This document shows positions 1-6,162 of a stretch of 29,006 nucleotides of DNA, in pieces. A program made the position numbers and the translations under genes. The stretch is from a virus. How positions within the stretch are numbered: the stretch's first letter is position 1; every line of letters starts with the position of its first letter. The stretch is from positions 1-29,006 of IMG/VR virus record IMGVR_UViG_3300017770_000109, one strand, 5' to 3'. Under the pieces are notes generated by a model. The model saw only the letters and a list, made by a program, of their open reading frames with translations. It had not been told where the DNA came from and searched no databases.

Positions 1-467
1 ATTCCTTTCGGGCATTGCTTGATCGCGTCAGCGAGTGCGGTCTTCTTCTTTGTTGTCTTCTTATTACTTTGTAAAGAATATTCTTTTCTTTGTGTCTCGA
101 TATCCAGATCTGGGTTTTGCCACATCTGGGTTTGGTTGCATCTGGTGAAGTGACCAGCAGTATCGGTGACATCGTAGTCCCATTGCTTGACCTTGCCGTC
201 GTCGCTTCGCTTGATGTTGCGCTGAATGTAGCCAGCGGATTCCAGTGTTTTGGTAATCCTACTGACGCGCTCACGAGAGATACCCCAATACTGCGCGATA
301 GACGCATTAGTGACTTGCCAGTCTGTGGGATGTGAAAGAAGGTGAACGAGAACCGCTAGGCTCTCAAGGTTTAGTCCGTCTTGCCTTTTAGTGGCGTCAG
401 CGCCTCCTTGCAGAAGGGCATTTGACAGGACAGTGTAGTTTTTTTCTTGCGTGTTACGGTAAATCAT
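1..467 (-). CDS. Winged-helix phage replication/regulatory protein, C-terminus cut by window edge
   Basis: An open frame of 155 codons runs from ATG at 467 to the left edge with no stop. The ribosome site GGAGGA lies just upstream of the start. Residues about 33-100 form a winged helix-turn-helix: a helix around LESLAVLVHLLSHPTDWQV, a recognition segment IAQYWGISRERVSRITKTL, then a wing near AGYIQRN. This pattern is typical of phage and plasmid replication-initiation or DnaD/O-like proteins. The later part is polar and Lys-rich (NPDLDIETQ, then KKTTKKKT), as is common in that group. It is transcribed away from the regulator at 764, so the two share a control region. A role in starting phage DNA replication is most likely. 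A pure transcription factor is possible. The function is inferred from motif resemblance only. Confidence 0.72.
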   Translation of the reverse strand, partial: MIYRNTQEKNYTVLSNALLQGGADATKRQDGLNLESLAVLVHLLSHPTDWQVTNASIAQYWGISRERVSRITKTLESAGYIQRNIKRSDDGKVKQWDYDVTDTAGHFTRCNQTQMWQNPDLDIETQRKEYSLQSNKKTTKKKTALADAIKQCPKG

Positions 468-763
468 ACTTCCTCCGTGTGCATACACCATAGAGAAATC
501 ATCTCACCAGAACAAACCTTTTAATTGTTTTCCGCATTTATTATTTACTTTCAGCAACTTATAGGTATCGAACACTACCTATGCGCCACTTTGTCGATTT
601 CTGGAAAATTTTTGGCGGAATTCAAGAAATTTGCACCTAATGCGGCACTGTATGAATTCACAGGTTTGGTTTTCACCCATAAAGTGTAGACTGCACTCGT
701 TTGGGGCATTTGTAGTTTGTATTATTTGCTTACTTACGCAACTGCCATCAGAGAGAGAAAATT
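468..763. promoter_or_regulatory. Divergent intergenic control region (lysis/lysogeny switch candidate)
   Basis: These 296 bases separate the leftward replication-type gene from the rightward XRE regulator, and I see no open frame of note in them. The region is AT-rich and holds an inverted repeat at 561-582 (separate entry). A smaller repeat, GTGT-GCAT-ACAC, lies at 477-488 right beside the ribosome site of the leftward gene. A TATTAT hexamer at 720-725 could be a -10 element for the regulator, but I find no good -35 at 16-18 bases. The layout matches a phage genetic switch. That role is inferred from position. Confidence 0.55.
561..582. promoter_or_regulatory. Operator-like inverted repeat
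   Basis: ATAGGTA (561-567) and TACCTAT (576-582) are perfect 7-base inverted arms around an 8-base centre. The site is about 180 bases from the regulator start and about 95 bases from the divergent start. Size and symmetry fit a dimeric repressor operator. I saw only one clear full copy, whereas classical switches usually have two or three. Confidence 0.5.
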
Positions 764-1162
764 GTGAACAAGGAAGAACGAGCCGAGTGGCTCAAAAAAA
801 CTTTATCGGGCGCTGATGTGCCTATGTATGGGCGAGCCAGTACCGTGGCGAAAGAGCTAAATTGTGCGAAAGCAGCCGCAACTGGATGGTTGAATGGAAG
901 TCTGCCTAGAGACATCGAGCTGGCTTACCGAGTGTGTGAATACTACAAATTTGATTTAAGAGAATGGGTTTATGGGATACCCGCTAAAGCTGACCACGAC
1001 GAATGGGGAAGGGCTATCAGCATTGCTAGAGCTTTTGAGAGCAACTTTGAATCACTTGATGATGATCAGTTTTTCATGATTGTTAAGCTAGCTTTAAAGA
1101 GTCAGAACAAGGGCCAGTTACCGGAACTCCTCGAGGAGCTAGGATCGATAATAAAAAAATAG
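764..1162 (+). CDS. XRE-family helix-turn-helix regulator (repressor/Cro-like)
   Basis: A 132-aa protein starting at GTG 764, with GAGAGAG as a weak ribosome site. Residues about 24-70 form an XRE-type DNA-binding domain: STVAKELNCAKAAATGWLNG is the HTH core, followed by helices ending in LREWVYG, a typical end of this fold. Residues 80-132 are helical and may dimerise. There is no S24 LexA/CI autopeptidase domain, so RecA-stimulated self-cleavage is not expected from this chain. It is the first gene of the rightward cluster and faces a possible operator at 561-582, which suggests it represses the divergent promoters. The stop codon directly follows an in-phase run of seven A and precedes a hairpin (see the 1153-1290 entry), so a longer 175-aa form may exist. 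It could be either the lysogeny repressor or a Cro-type protein. Confidence 0.75.
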   Translation: MNKEERAEWLKKTLSGADVPMYGRASTVAKELNCAKAAATGWLNGSLPRDIELAYRVCEYYKFDLREWVYGIPAKADHDEWGRAISIARAFESNFESLDDDQFFMIVKLALKSQNKGQLPELLEELGSIIKK

Positions 1163-1290
1163 AAGATCTACCAGATCTCGCGCTGATACTCGTGTTCGTG
1201 CGATGGTTAGTCGAAAAAGATATATCGTGCGAAACAGAAGTTTTATCTTCTTTGATAGAGCAACTGAGTATGGATGATCAAAAACTATAA
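1153..1290 (+). other. Candidate -1 ribosomal frameshift site and 43-codon C-terminal extension
   Basis: The last two codons of the regulator, AAA AAA, are preceded by A, giving the in-phase heptamer A_AAA_AAA at 1153-1159. The zero-frame stop TAG follows at 1160-1162. Four bases after the heptamer a perfect stem AGATCT(1164-1169)-ACC-AGATCT(1173-1178) begins. The -1 frame is open from 1159 to the TAA at 1288-1290 and encodes 43 residues, starting IEDLPDLALILVFVRWLVEK, which look like a real amphipathic helical tail. The extension frame has no ATG near its beginning and only GTG codons at 1192 and 1198 without a ribosome site, so an independent gene is less likely. A homopolymer sequencing or assembly error, or a true frameshift mutation, would give the same picture. 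Confidence 0.45.
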
Positions 1291-1356
1291 TAAAATAATT
1301 GCAATTCGCACTTATTGATTGCATTCTGAACCCTTCTGAACAAGGAGGTTTCAGAC

Positions 1357-2019
1357 ATGGAACAAGTTACCCCCGCCCACATCTGGGCAACGCTATCGAC
1401 AATATCCAGCGATTCAGTGAGCACCGAGAAATTCGGTGGGATCACTTATGTCAAGTGGATGGCTGCCCACGCGATCATGATGAAGCACTTCCCGCAGTAC
1501 ACTTGGGAGTTTCTTCAGGATGAGCACGGCAAACACACCCACTTCTTTCCAGATAAGACCTGTGAGGTCCGGTGCCGTGTCGCTGTCGGCGACGTTAGTC
1601 ATACCACCACCCTGCCGGTATACGGCAAGAGCAACACCGCGCAGCCTAATCCCAACGCGCATCAGGTAAATACCGCCAAGCAGCGTTGCCGTGTTAAGGC
1701 GCTCGCTGAGTTCGGCTTATTCCATCACATGTGGAGCGACCTGCCCCTCGAGGAGCCTGATGCCCCTACAGCGGCAGATCCAAAGCCCGAAGCCGTAACG
1801 CAAACCCCAGAGGAACGGCTCGCGGGTTACTACGAGTTACACAGGGAAAAACTGTTTTCTGCCACCAGCACAGAGGACATGAAGGCTAAGTGGGCTAGAT
1901 TTGAGAACTCTGTTCGCAACTTGAAAGTTGATATCACCGAGGATCAGCTCGCTGAGTTGGCGAAGGAATACCGCGAGGATCTGAAAGCCCTCAAGAAAAA
2001 CCAAAAGGCAAAGAAATGA
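1357..2019 (+). CDS. Sak/DUF1071-type single-strand annealing protein
   Basis: A 220-aa protein starting at ATG 1357, with a strong ribosome site AAGGAGG at 1342-1348. The N-terminal 130 residues fit the Sak (DUF1071) recombinase family: an early GGITYVKWMAAHAIM block, a region around TCEVRCRVAVGDVSHTTTLPV, and AHQVNTAKQRCRVKALAEFGL near the end of the domain, where homologs carry a conserved IxRCLVKAIALFGL-like segment. Residues 140-160 are a Pro/Ala-rich linker and 165-220 are a charged helical tail. Family members coat single-stranded DNA and anneal complementary strands in phage recombination. The stop overlaps the next gene, a YqaJ exonuclease, in an ATGA junction, which is the usual Red-like pairing. 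The family is clear from motifs. The annealing activity is inferred. Confidence 0.78.
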   Translation: MEQVTPAHIWATLSTISSDSVSTEKFGGITYVKWMAAHAIMMKHFPQYTWEFLQDEHGKHTHFFPDKTCEVRCRVAVGDVSHTTTLPVYGKSNTAQPNPNAHQVNTAKQRCRVKALAEFGLFHHMWSDLPLEEPDAPTAADPKPEAVTQTPEERLAGYYELHREKLFSATSTEDMKAKWARFENSVRNLKVDITEDQLAELAKEYREDLKALKKNQKAKK

Positions 2020-3023
2020 GTGTCTTAATTCAGGGGTCACCTGAATGGCATGCCGAAAGAGCGGGGAAAATACTCGCGAGCAACTGCGCTGCGTGGGAAG
2101 GCTTACACCCGTACACCAACGCCAAGAAACTTGTACGCGAAGGAGTACGTCAGCTCGCTGGTGAGCCTTCTGAGATCAAGCTTAACGCTGCGATGAAGCA
2201 CGGTCAGGAAACTGAAGCCAAAGCCGTAGACTTCTATCAACGCAGCGAAGGCAAAACCGTTATGGAGACGGGCAGTGTAGCTCACGCAGTGTATGCGTTC
2301 CTCAGAGCATCACCTGACGGTCTTGTGGGACTGTATGGTGGACTCGAGATCAAGTCGCCCTTCTACACCGAAGAGCCGTACAGCGTTTTTGCGCCAGACA
2401 AAGTGATGTACCTATGGCAGTGCTATGTCGTCATGGAGGTTTGTGATCTCGAGTGGATCGATTTCCTGTGCTACATCAACGACGACGTGTTCGGCATTGA
2501 GCGCGTTGAGCGGAAACATGGGTTTCTCGAGGAGGAGGTCAGCGGTAAATGGTTACCCGTGCCAAGCGCGGAGAAGGTAACACGAATCTCTCTGTGGCAT
2601 GCGTGGTTCAACCACATCCAAGACGAGTATCAAGACCCAGAGAAGCGCAAAGCGCACATAGATCCGATCAACGCAGATGCTGTTGAGGTCAACGACCCCG
2701 CGCTAGACCAGATCGACACCAACGTGCGCCGGATCAAGTTCATTGAATCGAAGATCGGCACCGAACTGTCCGAGATCGATCAGCTCAAGAAAGACAACGA
2801 AGGGATTAAGACCGCGCTTGCCGACATGTACGGGCAAAGCATCACCAACAAGTTCGTCACGATCAGCGTAATCAAGAAGACACCACCACTCGACTACAAA
2901 GCAGCCTTTGAGTTCTTGGGTGGTGATGAAGCAGTTCTGAAGAAAGGGTCCAGCATGGAGTCCTTCAGGAAAACCACGAACACCAGACAGGTGTCTATCA
3001 AGCAATGCAAGGAACAGGGATGA
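2016..3023 (+). CDS. YqaJ/lambda-exonuclease family 5'-3' exonuclease
   Basis: A 335-aa protein with the PD-(D/E)XK nuclease layout of the YqaJ/lambda Exo family. Motifs in order are GSPEWHAERAGKILAS (7-22), HGQETEAKAVDFY with E65 (62-74), RASPDGLVG with D101, and GLEIKSP with E111 and K113. A helix around W134-Q135 follows. D101, E111 and K113 are the expected metal-binding and catalytic set. Residues about 240-290 look coiled-coil and extend past the usual catalytic core. The enzyme should degrade one strand of double-stranded DNA ends so that the upstream Sak protein can load and anneal. The genes overlap by four bases (ATGA at 2016), which supports coupled translation and a two-component recombination system. 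All key residues are present. Confidence 0.85.
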   Translation: MSVLIQGSPEWHAERAGKILASNCAAWEGLHPYTNAKKLVREGVRQLAGEPSEIKLNAAMKHGQETEAKAVDFYQRSEGKTVMETGSVAHAVYAFLRASPDGLVGLYGGLEIKSPFYTEEPYSVFAPDKVMYLWQCYVVMEVCDLEWIDFLCYINDDVFGIERVERKHGFLEEEVSGKWLPVPSAEKVTRISLWHAWFNHIQDEYQDPEKRKAHIDPINADAVEVNDPALDQIDTNVRRIKFIESKIGTELSEIDQLKKDNEGIKTALADMYGQSITNKFVTISVIKKTPPLDYKAAFEFLGGDEAVLKKGSSMESFRKTTNTRQVSIKQCKEQG

Positions 3024-3361
3024 GCGAGTACCAACAAACGCCCGATACGGGTGCCGCGTGGCAGCAAAGCAAAGAGCAAAAGCTGCAACAGCACGAGAAC
3101 CTCAGCAAGTACGACTGGTACAAGGGGCTATCGAAGGAAGAAAAAGTCGAGAAGATCGACAAATGGGGCGGGAACATTCTGCTCAACACGCCAGCCGGTA
3201 AGGTCAGAGCCAAGCTAGGTATTCGTGAAGGCATGAACAGCAAAGGCAACCCTCAGCTCTACATTCGCGCATGGAGCGTAGAGATGGCGGAAGCAGCTCC
3301 TGAGCTTACAGCAGCTCCTGAGGCGCAACTGGACGACTTTGACGACGACATCCCATTTTAA
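3020..3361 (+). CDS. Small ssDNA-binding-type protein with an SSB C-terminal tip
   Basis: A 113-aa protein. I chose ATG 3020 over the in-frame ATG 3005 because it forms an ATGA overlap with the exonuclease stop and has GGAACAGGG just upstream. The chain ends in DDFDDDIPF, which matches the acidic tip by which bacterial SSB recruits repair and replication partners. The body has TGAAW near residue 10, a Lys/Glu-rich middle, and strand-like segments KVRAKLGIREG and NPQLYIRAW (61-85). I do not recognise a standard full SSB OB-fold. The tail and the position after a SSAP and an exonuclease suggest it binds single-stranded DNA or docks recombination proteins to host SSB partners. A pure SSB-tail mimic is the main alternative. 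Confidence 0.6.
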   Translation: MSEYQQTPDTGAAWQQSKEQKLQQHENLSKYDWYKGLSKEEKVEKIDKWGGNILLNTPAGKVRAKLGIREGMNSKGNPQLYIRAWSVEMAEAAPELTAAPEAQLDDFDDDIPF

Positions 3362-3372
3362 GGAGTGACCAA

Positions 3373-3768
3373 TTGGGTTTACGAATCACTAGAGCAGCCG
3401 ACTCGCTGCTTTTTGGGGGATTCGAGTTAGACGGCGACGATCTAGAGGGATCGTTTGACCACAGGATTTGGTTCCGACGTTTCATCTACACAGAAGATAA
3501 AAAATCTGCGCTGGTGAACATCGAGAACAGAGACGGAATCACGGAGTCAGTCATGCTGACCACTGGTGAGGACTCAGCTATCGAGCTGGCTCCGAATGTA
3601 TGGCTGAACTTTATATCCATACATGAGCACTGGGCGGACAGACCGACTTACTGCGAAGAATGTGGGCGTGGTGACAAACAGCCTAAACGCATGATTCCAC
3701 AGGGACGGTTCGGGGTCGATGCACCCAGGGCATATCAAGTAATTCGTGATGATGCGAGGAAACGATGA
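3373..3768 (+). CDS. Divergent CsrA-like RNA-binding protein with two insertions
   Basis: A 131-aa protein starting at TTG 3373, with AAGGAG at 3360-3365. Both ends resemble CsrA. LRITRAADSLLFGG (3-16) aligns with the CsrA first strand pattern LILTRRVGETLMIG, sharing the TR pair and the closing Gly. GVDAPRAYQVIRDDARKR (114-131) aligns with GVNAPKEVAVHREEI, placing R125 at the RNA-contact Arg44 and I5 at Leu4. A middle strand IELAPNVWLNFISI (70-83) could be the second CsrA strand. Unlike CsrA (about 60 aa), there is an insertion of about 50 residues after the first strand and another of about 25 with C94-x2-C97 before the third. Known CsrA proteins bind GGA-containing hairpins in mRNA leaders and change translation. 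Such a role here is inferred. Only one CxxC pair is seen, so a zinc site would need a partner or a dimer. Confidence 0.6.
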   Translation: MGLRITRAADSLLFGGFELDGDDLEGSFDHRIWFRRFIYTEDKKSALVNIENRDGITESVMLTTGEDSAIELAPNVWLNFISIHEHWADRPTYCEECGRGDKQPKRMIPQGRFGVDAPRAYQVIRDDARKR

Positions 3769-4043
3769 GCGAAGAACGACAGCTAATTAACATCGACGGC
3801 AAGGTCTATGACGCAGACGACTTGTCTCAGGATGTAAAAAACAATCTGGTAGCACTGCAAACCGGAGGGCAAGGGATTCAGATCCTGCAAAGCATTCTCC
3901 GGCTAGCTCAGTCTGGCAGTGAAGAGATTCTGCGTACAACAAAAAAGCAACTCCCTGCACCCGTGCAGGAAGAGACGGCTCCCACAGAAGGCATCAGCGA
4001 TGACGTAACAGTCTCAGATGCTGTCGAGATTACTAACCACTAG
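3765..4043 (+). CDS. DUF6447-like small phage protein
   Basis: A 92-aa protein in ATGA overlap with the CsrA-like gene. Residues 7-32 read LINIDGKVYDADDLSQDV and on into a helix, the recurring start of DUF6447-type marine phage proteins (INIDGKxYxxDDLSxxAK). The helical middle (33-60) and Pro/Thr/Glu-rich tail carry no catalytic motif that I can see. The function of this family is unknown to me. Its tight coupling suggests expression with the recombination and regulator genes. Confidence 0.6.
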   Translation: MSEERQLINIDGKVYDADDLSQDVKNNLVALQTGGQGIQILQSILRLAQSGSEEILRTTKKQLPAPVQEETAPTEGISDDVTVSDAVEITNH

Positions 4044-4051
4044 GAAGAAGC

Positions 4052-4270
4052 ATGGAAGCGAAACTTTTATCTATTGAGTCACATGACCCCATCGCGGCAA
4101 TCGCCGATGAAATCCTTCGAGCTAAACGCAAGGCTGGAGAAGCATCAGTGAAAGCTCGAGTCAGGGCGACAAAAAAACAAAAAGACCAAATTAAATACCG
4201 CCTTCAGAAGGCAGAGTTTGAGCCTAAGCAGCACGATCTCGGTGGAGACAAGTGGGAGATCGTTGTGTGA
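4052..4270 (+). CDS. Small basic hypothetical protein
   Basis: A 72-aa protein with ATG at 4052, after AGGAAGAAG as a plausible ribosome site. It is rich in Lys, Arg and Glu and predicted to be mostly helical from residue 12 to 55, with a short tail GGDKWEIVV. The charge (many KKQK and RAKRK segments) is compatible with nucleic-acid binding. I do not recognise a family. It is the last gene of the rightward early run before the integration module. Confidence 0.55.
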   Translation: MEAKLLSIESHDPIAAIADEILRAKRKAGEASVKARVRATKKQKDQIKYRLQKAEFEPKQHDLGGDKWEIVV

Positions 4271-4383
4271 ACCCCCGGTCCTGTGATGCTCCCCTCGCAT
4301 TGCGCGGTCTCCATCCCCTCTCCTGGACATGGCTGCACGGGTTTGACCAGCCCTAAGGACAAAACTGGTCACTAAATTTAGGC

Positions 4384-4404
4384 AAGCGGTGTACCCCCGC
4401 TTTT
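4384..4404 (+). terminator. Weak terminator-like hairpin after the early gene run
   Basis: AAGCGG (4384-4389) pairs perfectly with CCGCTT (4397-4402) across a 7-base loop and runs into a short T tract (4401-4404). The T run is only four long, so termination would be partial at best. It would separate the early genes from int. Confidence 0.35.
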
Positions 4405-4457
4405 GGGCAAGCCTGACCCACTTGTTGCCGACAACGGGTCACTGATACCATCTCGGG

Positions 4458-4470
4458 GCGGTCAACGCTC
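4458..4470 (+). repeat. 13-bp inverted repeat, left copy (integrase arm-site candidate)
   Basis: GCGGTCAACGCTC here is the exact reverse complement of 5532-5544. This copy lies 18 bases before the int ATG and the other lies about 40 bases past the attP core. Each has a TGATACCA octamer nearby (4443-4450 here, 5573-5580 in reverse). A perfect 13-base match over 1.1 kb is unlikely by chance, and the placement fits arm-type integrase or excisionase binding plus autoregulation of int. Confidence 0.55.
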
Positions 4471-4488
4471 CGGTAACAAGGAGTGTTT

Positions 4489-5391
4489 ATGAGCAATGTG
4501 TACTTTCGAGAAGTAGCTGAATGGTATTTAGCCGAACCTTCTAAGAAGTATGGCAAGCCAAAATCCGAGAATGCCCATAGGCGTATCGGAGAGATGGTGG
4601 ATTTCTGGGGTAGGAGTTTGATCACGCAGATTGACGACAAGGCGGTTGAGCGATTCTTTAATCACATCAAAAGCCTTGATCGATCACCTGCGACAATCAA
4701 CACCTCAATCACTTACTACCGAGCGGTGATGAATTACGCGAGGGATAAAAAGCGGTTGATCCAGTATGTCCCTGCCGTGAGCCGGTTGCCCGAAAGGCAG
4801 CTCGCTACTTTCTTAGAGCCTCGTCAGTTAAATGACCTGATGGCTAGCTTGGACCCTCTGCGGAGGGACATGGTGCAGTTCGCGGTTTGGACTGGGCTAC
4901 GAAAAAGCAACGTGGCAGATCTTCGGATCGATTGGATATCTCAGTGCGGGAATTACATTACATTCCCATCAACGGAGATGAAGAATGGAACAACCCACGA
5001 GGTGCCCTTAGCCGGGGCAGCAAAGGAGGTTGTGGATAGACGGCTCGAGATGGTTCGTGAGCTGCAAGATCGTTACCACTGGCTTGATCCGATACAGCAC
5101 GTCTTCGTGCAAAGCGGACCACGCAAGGAACTGATAGGGAAACCTCTCACCCAGGTAACGAACAGGGCTTGGAGGACAGCCGTTAAAAAGGCTGGACTAC
5201 CGAAGGGGACAAGGTTTCATGACCTCCGACACACCTTCGCAAGCATGCACAAACGAGCTGGGACGGATGCTTTAGACATCCAGAGATTGGGTGGTTGGCA
5301 AAGCTCTAAATCGATGGAACGGTACGCTCATGTGAGCGGACCAGACCTCAGAAGAGCTGCACACAACCTAGGCTCTGTTATGCAGGGTTGA
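4489..5391 (+). CDS. int: Tyrosine recombinase (phage integrase)
   Basis: A 300-aa integrase. I chose ATG 4489 over the in-frame GTG 4483 because AAGGAG at 4478-4483 then sits five bases upstream. Residues 1-90 form the SAM-like core-binding domain. The catalytic domain follows with R138 (in TGLRKSNVADLR), a likely K165 (STEMKNGTTHEVPL), the HxxR pair H244/R247 (FHDLRHTFASM), W270 (LGGWQSSKS) in the His/Trp position, and the nucleophile Y279 (MERYAHV). All catalytic positions are intact and the length is normal. It should join attP at 5442-5494 to the end of a host tRNA-Gly gene. I see no excisionase gene next to it. The small proteins at 4052 or 3765 could serve, but nothing shows this. Confidence 0.93.
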   Translation: MSNVYFREVAEWYLAEPSKKYGKPKSENAHRRIGEMVDFWGRSLITQIDDKAVERFFNHIKSLDRSPATINTSITYYRAVMNYARDKKRLIQYVPAVSRLPERQLATFLEPRQLNDLMASLDPLRRDMVQFAVWTGLRKSNVADLRIDWISQCGNYITFPSTEMKNGTTHEVPLAGAAKEVVDRRLEMVRELQDRYHWLDPIQHVFVQSGPRKELIGKPLTQVTNRAWRTAVKKAGLPKGTRFHDLRHTFASMHKRAGTDALDIQRLGGWQSSKSMERYAHVSGPDLRRAAHNLGSVMQG

Positions 5392-5398
5392 GGTCTGG
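5341..5398. repeat. 10-bp inverted repeat spanning the int stop
   Basis: CCAGACCTCA (5341-5350) is the exact reverse complement of TGAGGTCTGG (5389-5398), and the second arm begins with the int stop codon. A 38-base spacer separates them. It could fold in the int mRNA as a 3' stabilising or retroregulatory stem, or be a protein site. No T tract follows, so it is not a standard terminator. Confidence 0.4.
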
Positions 5399-5409
5399 CG
5401 TCCTAAACA

Positions 5410-5434
5410 AGGTAGGGGTCGAGTGCCCTAACCT
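5410..5434. terminator. Imperfect stem-loop downstream of int
   Basis: AGGTAGGG (5410-5417) pairs with CCCTAACCT (5426-5434) with one bulged base, just before the attP core. It may help end int transcription, but it lacks a T run on the plus strand. Confidence 0.3.
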
Positions 5435-5441
5435 ATTGAAT

Positions 5442-5494
<53 letters not shown>

Positions 5495-5531
5495 TCGGGT
5501 CAAATTTTCTTAAATATAATCAGTAACTTAC

Positions 5532-5544
5532 GAGCGTTGACCGC
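5532..5544 (-). repeat. 13-bp inverted repeat, right copy (integrase arm-site candidate)
   Basis: GAGCGTTGACCGC is the reverse complement of 4458-4470 and lies 38 bases past the attP core. With the left copy it brackets int and attP. Confidence 0.55.
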
Positions 5545-5572
5545 GCTTTTATTGGTTGCAAAACGAATTAAT

Positions 5573-5634
5573 TGGTATCAATCCCAAGTTTTGGTCCCGT
5601 TACCAAAAACATCATAATCATATTTTTGATACCA
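5573..5634. repeat. Nested inverted repeats in the attP right arm
   Basis: TGGTATCAA (5573-5581) and TTGATACCA (5626-5634) are perfect 9-base inverted arms. Between them TTTTGGT (5589-5595) pairs with ACCAAAA (5602-5608). The octamer TGATACCA also occurs at 4443-4450 left of int. The outer right arm falls inside the end of the 32-aa gene at 5618-5716. These could be accessory sites for the recombinase or a structured end of the late transcript. Confidence 0.4.
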
Positions 5635-5716
5635 CCCAGACAGCGAACACGATCCCACAAACCATGACCAGTATGTACGTTAGTGAACCCAGAAGATCTC
5701 GTGCTCTTTGCATCAT
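5618..5716 (-). CDS. 32-aa single-span membrane protein, last gene of the late operon
   Basis: A 32-residue frame starting at ATG 5716, in ATGA overlap with the stop of the upstream gene. The sequence is a short basic start (MMQRARD), then one hydrophobic span at residues 10-29 rich in Val, Ile and Leu, then SKI. A longer in-frame start at 5809 would overlap the upstream gene by about 95 bases and is less likely. Tiny terminal membrane proteins next to other membrane proteins in a late operon often modulate lysis, but I cannot assign a family. Confidence 0.5.
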   Translation of the reverse strand: MMQRARDLLGSLTYILVMVCGIVFAVWVVSKI

Positions 5717-6162
5717 CGAGTAAGCCAGCCTAGGAGCAACCCCAGTGTCATCGGTAGGAGAATCAGCAACGCTAAGCCAGCAGCAGCGTATATTTTTGCC
5801 TCCTTCCAAAATTGCTTTTTTCTTGCAGCGGCTCTAGCCAGCTCTAGCTGTTTGGCTTTCCTCGCTTCAGCCATTGCAGACATTGCTTCCGAGTACAACT
5901 GCCCATTGCCCGAGACGGTGAATAAATCTTTGATCTCCTTCATGGTCTCTTGGATATGCTTTTTCGCCAACGCCGCTTTCACAGCATCTGCCTCTGACAG
6001 CTTCCCTTCGTTCATTGAACGCTGAAGCTCTACCTCTGCCCCGCCCAAGCTAGATAGATACCCGGAGATACTCGAGATATCTGACGTAGTTTCCGCAAGT
6101 TGTTTTATCGCAGAAGTCGCGGCATTTACCCCAGCGACGATAGCCGCTATCTCACCGATCAC
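5713..6162 (-). CDS. C-terminally anchored phage membrane protein
   Basis: A 149-aa protein starting at GTG 6162 in a GTGA overlap with the preceding gene. It opens with MIGEIAAIVAGVNAATSAIKQLAET, an N-terminal pattern I recognise from hypothetical marine phage proteins of the late region. It continues with long Ala/Lys/Glu-rich helices (residues 45-120) and ends with a strong transmembrane span (124-147) followed by Thr-Arg. It has no signal peptide or enzyme motif. The topology is a cytoplasmic coiled body with a tail anchor. Its place among an EF-hand membrane protein and a 32-aa membrane peptide suggests a role in lysis or membrane remodelling late in infection. This is inferred from position. 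Confidence 0.6.
   Translation of the reverse strand: MIGEIAAIVAGVNAATSAIKQLAETTSDISSISGYLSSLGGAEVELQRSMNEGKLSEADAVKAALAKKHIQETMKEIKDLFTVSGNGQLYSEAMSAMAEARKAKQLELARAAARKKQFWKEAKIYAAAGLALLILLPMTLGLLLGWLTR

Larger units (their letters stand above)
4271..4488. promoter_or_regulatory. Structured leader upstream of the integrase
   Basis: These 218 bases hold no convincing gene. They contain a hairpin at 4384-4402, an interrupted hairpin at 4414-4441, the octamer TGATACCA at 4443-4450 and an arm-like repeat at 4458-4470, ending in the integrase ribosome site AAGGAG at 4478-4483. In the 4414-4441 hairpin TGACCC pairs with GGGTCA and GTTG with CAAC, around the loop CCGA. The density of structure suggests control of int expression and, with the repeats past attP, protein binding during integration. 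Confidence 0.5.

Noticed and set aside
90-335. An 81-aa plus-strand frame at the left edge
   Set aside because: The minus strand here encodes the edge-truncated winged-helix protein, which has a clear ribosome site and domain.
1299-1523. A 74-aa plus-strand frame overlapping the start of the Sak gene
   Set aside because: It lies out of frame with the Sak gene, which has a strong ribosome site and recognised domain. The product looks like a frame shadow.
3005-3019. An earlier ATG for the SSB-tailed protein
   Set aside because: ATG 3020 gives the usual ATGA overlap and has a purine-rich ribosome site just upstream. The extra five residues add no motif.
4353-4640. A 95-aa minus-strand frame across the int start
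   Set aside because: It covers the int leader and first codons, has no ribosome site or family features, and conflicts with the structured region and integrase.
5708-6025. A 105-aa plus-strand frame opposite the tail-anchored membrane protein
   Set aside because: It is antisense to Ala/Lys/Glu-rich helices, giving a Ser/Phe/Cys-rich shadow. The minus-strand gene has four-base overlaps with both neighbours.
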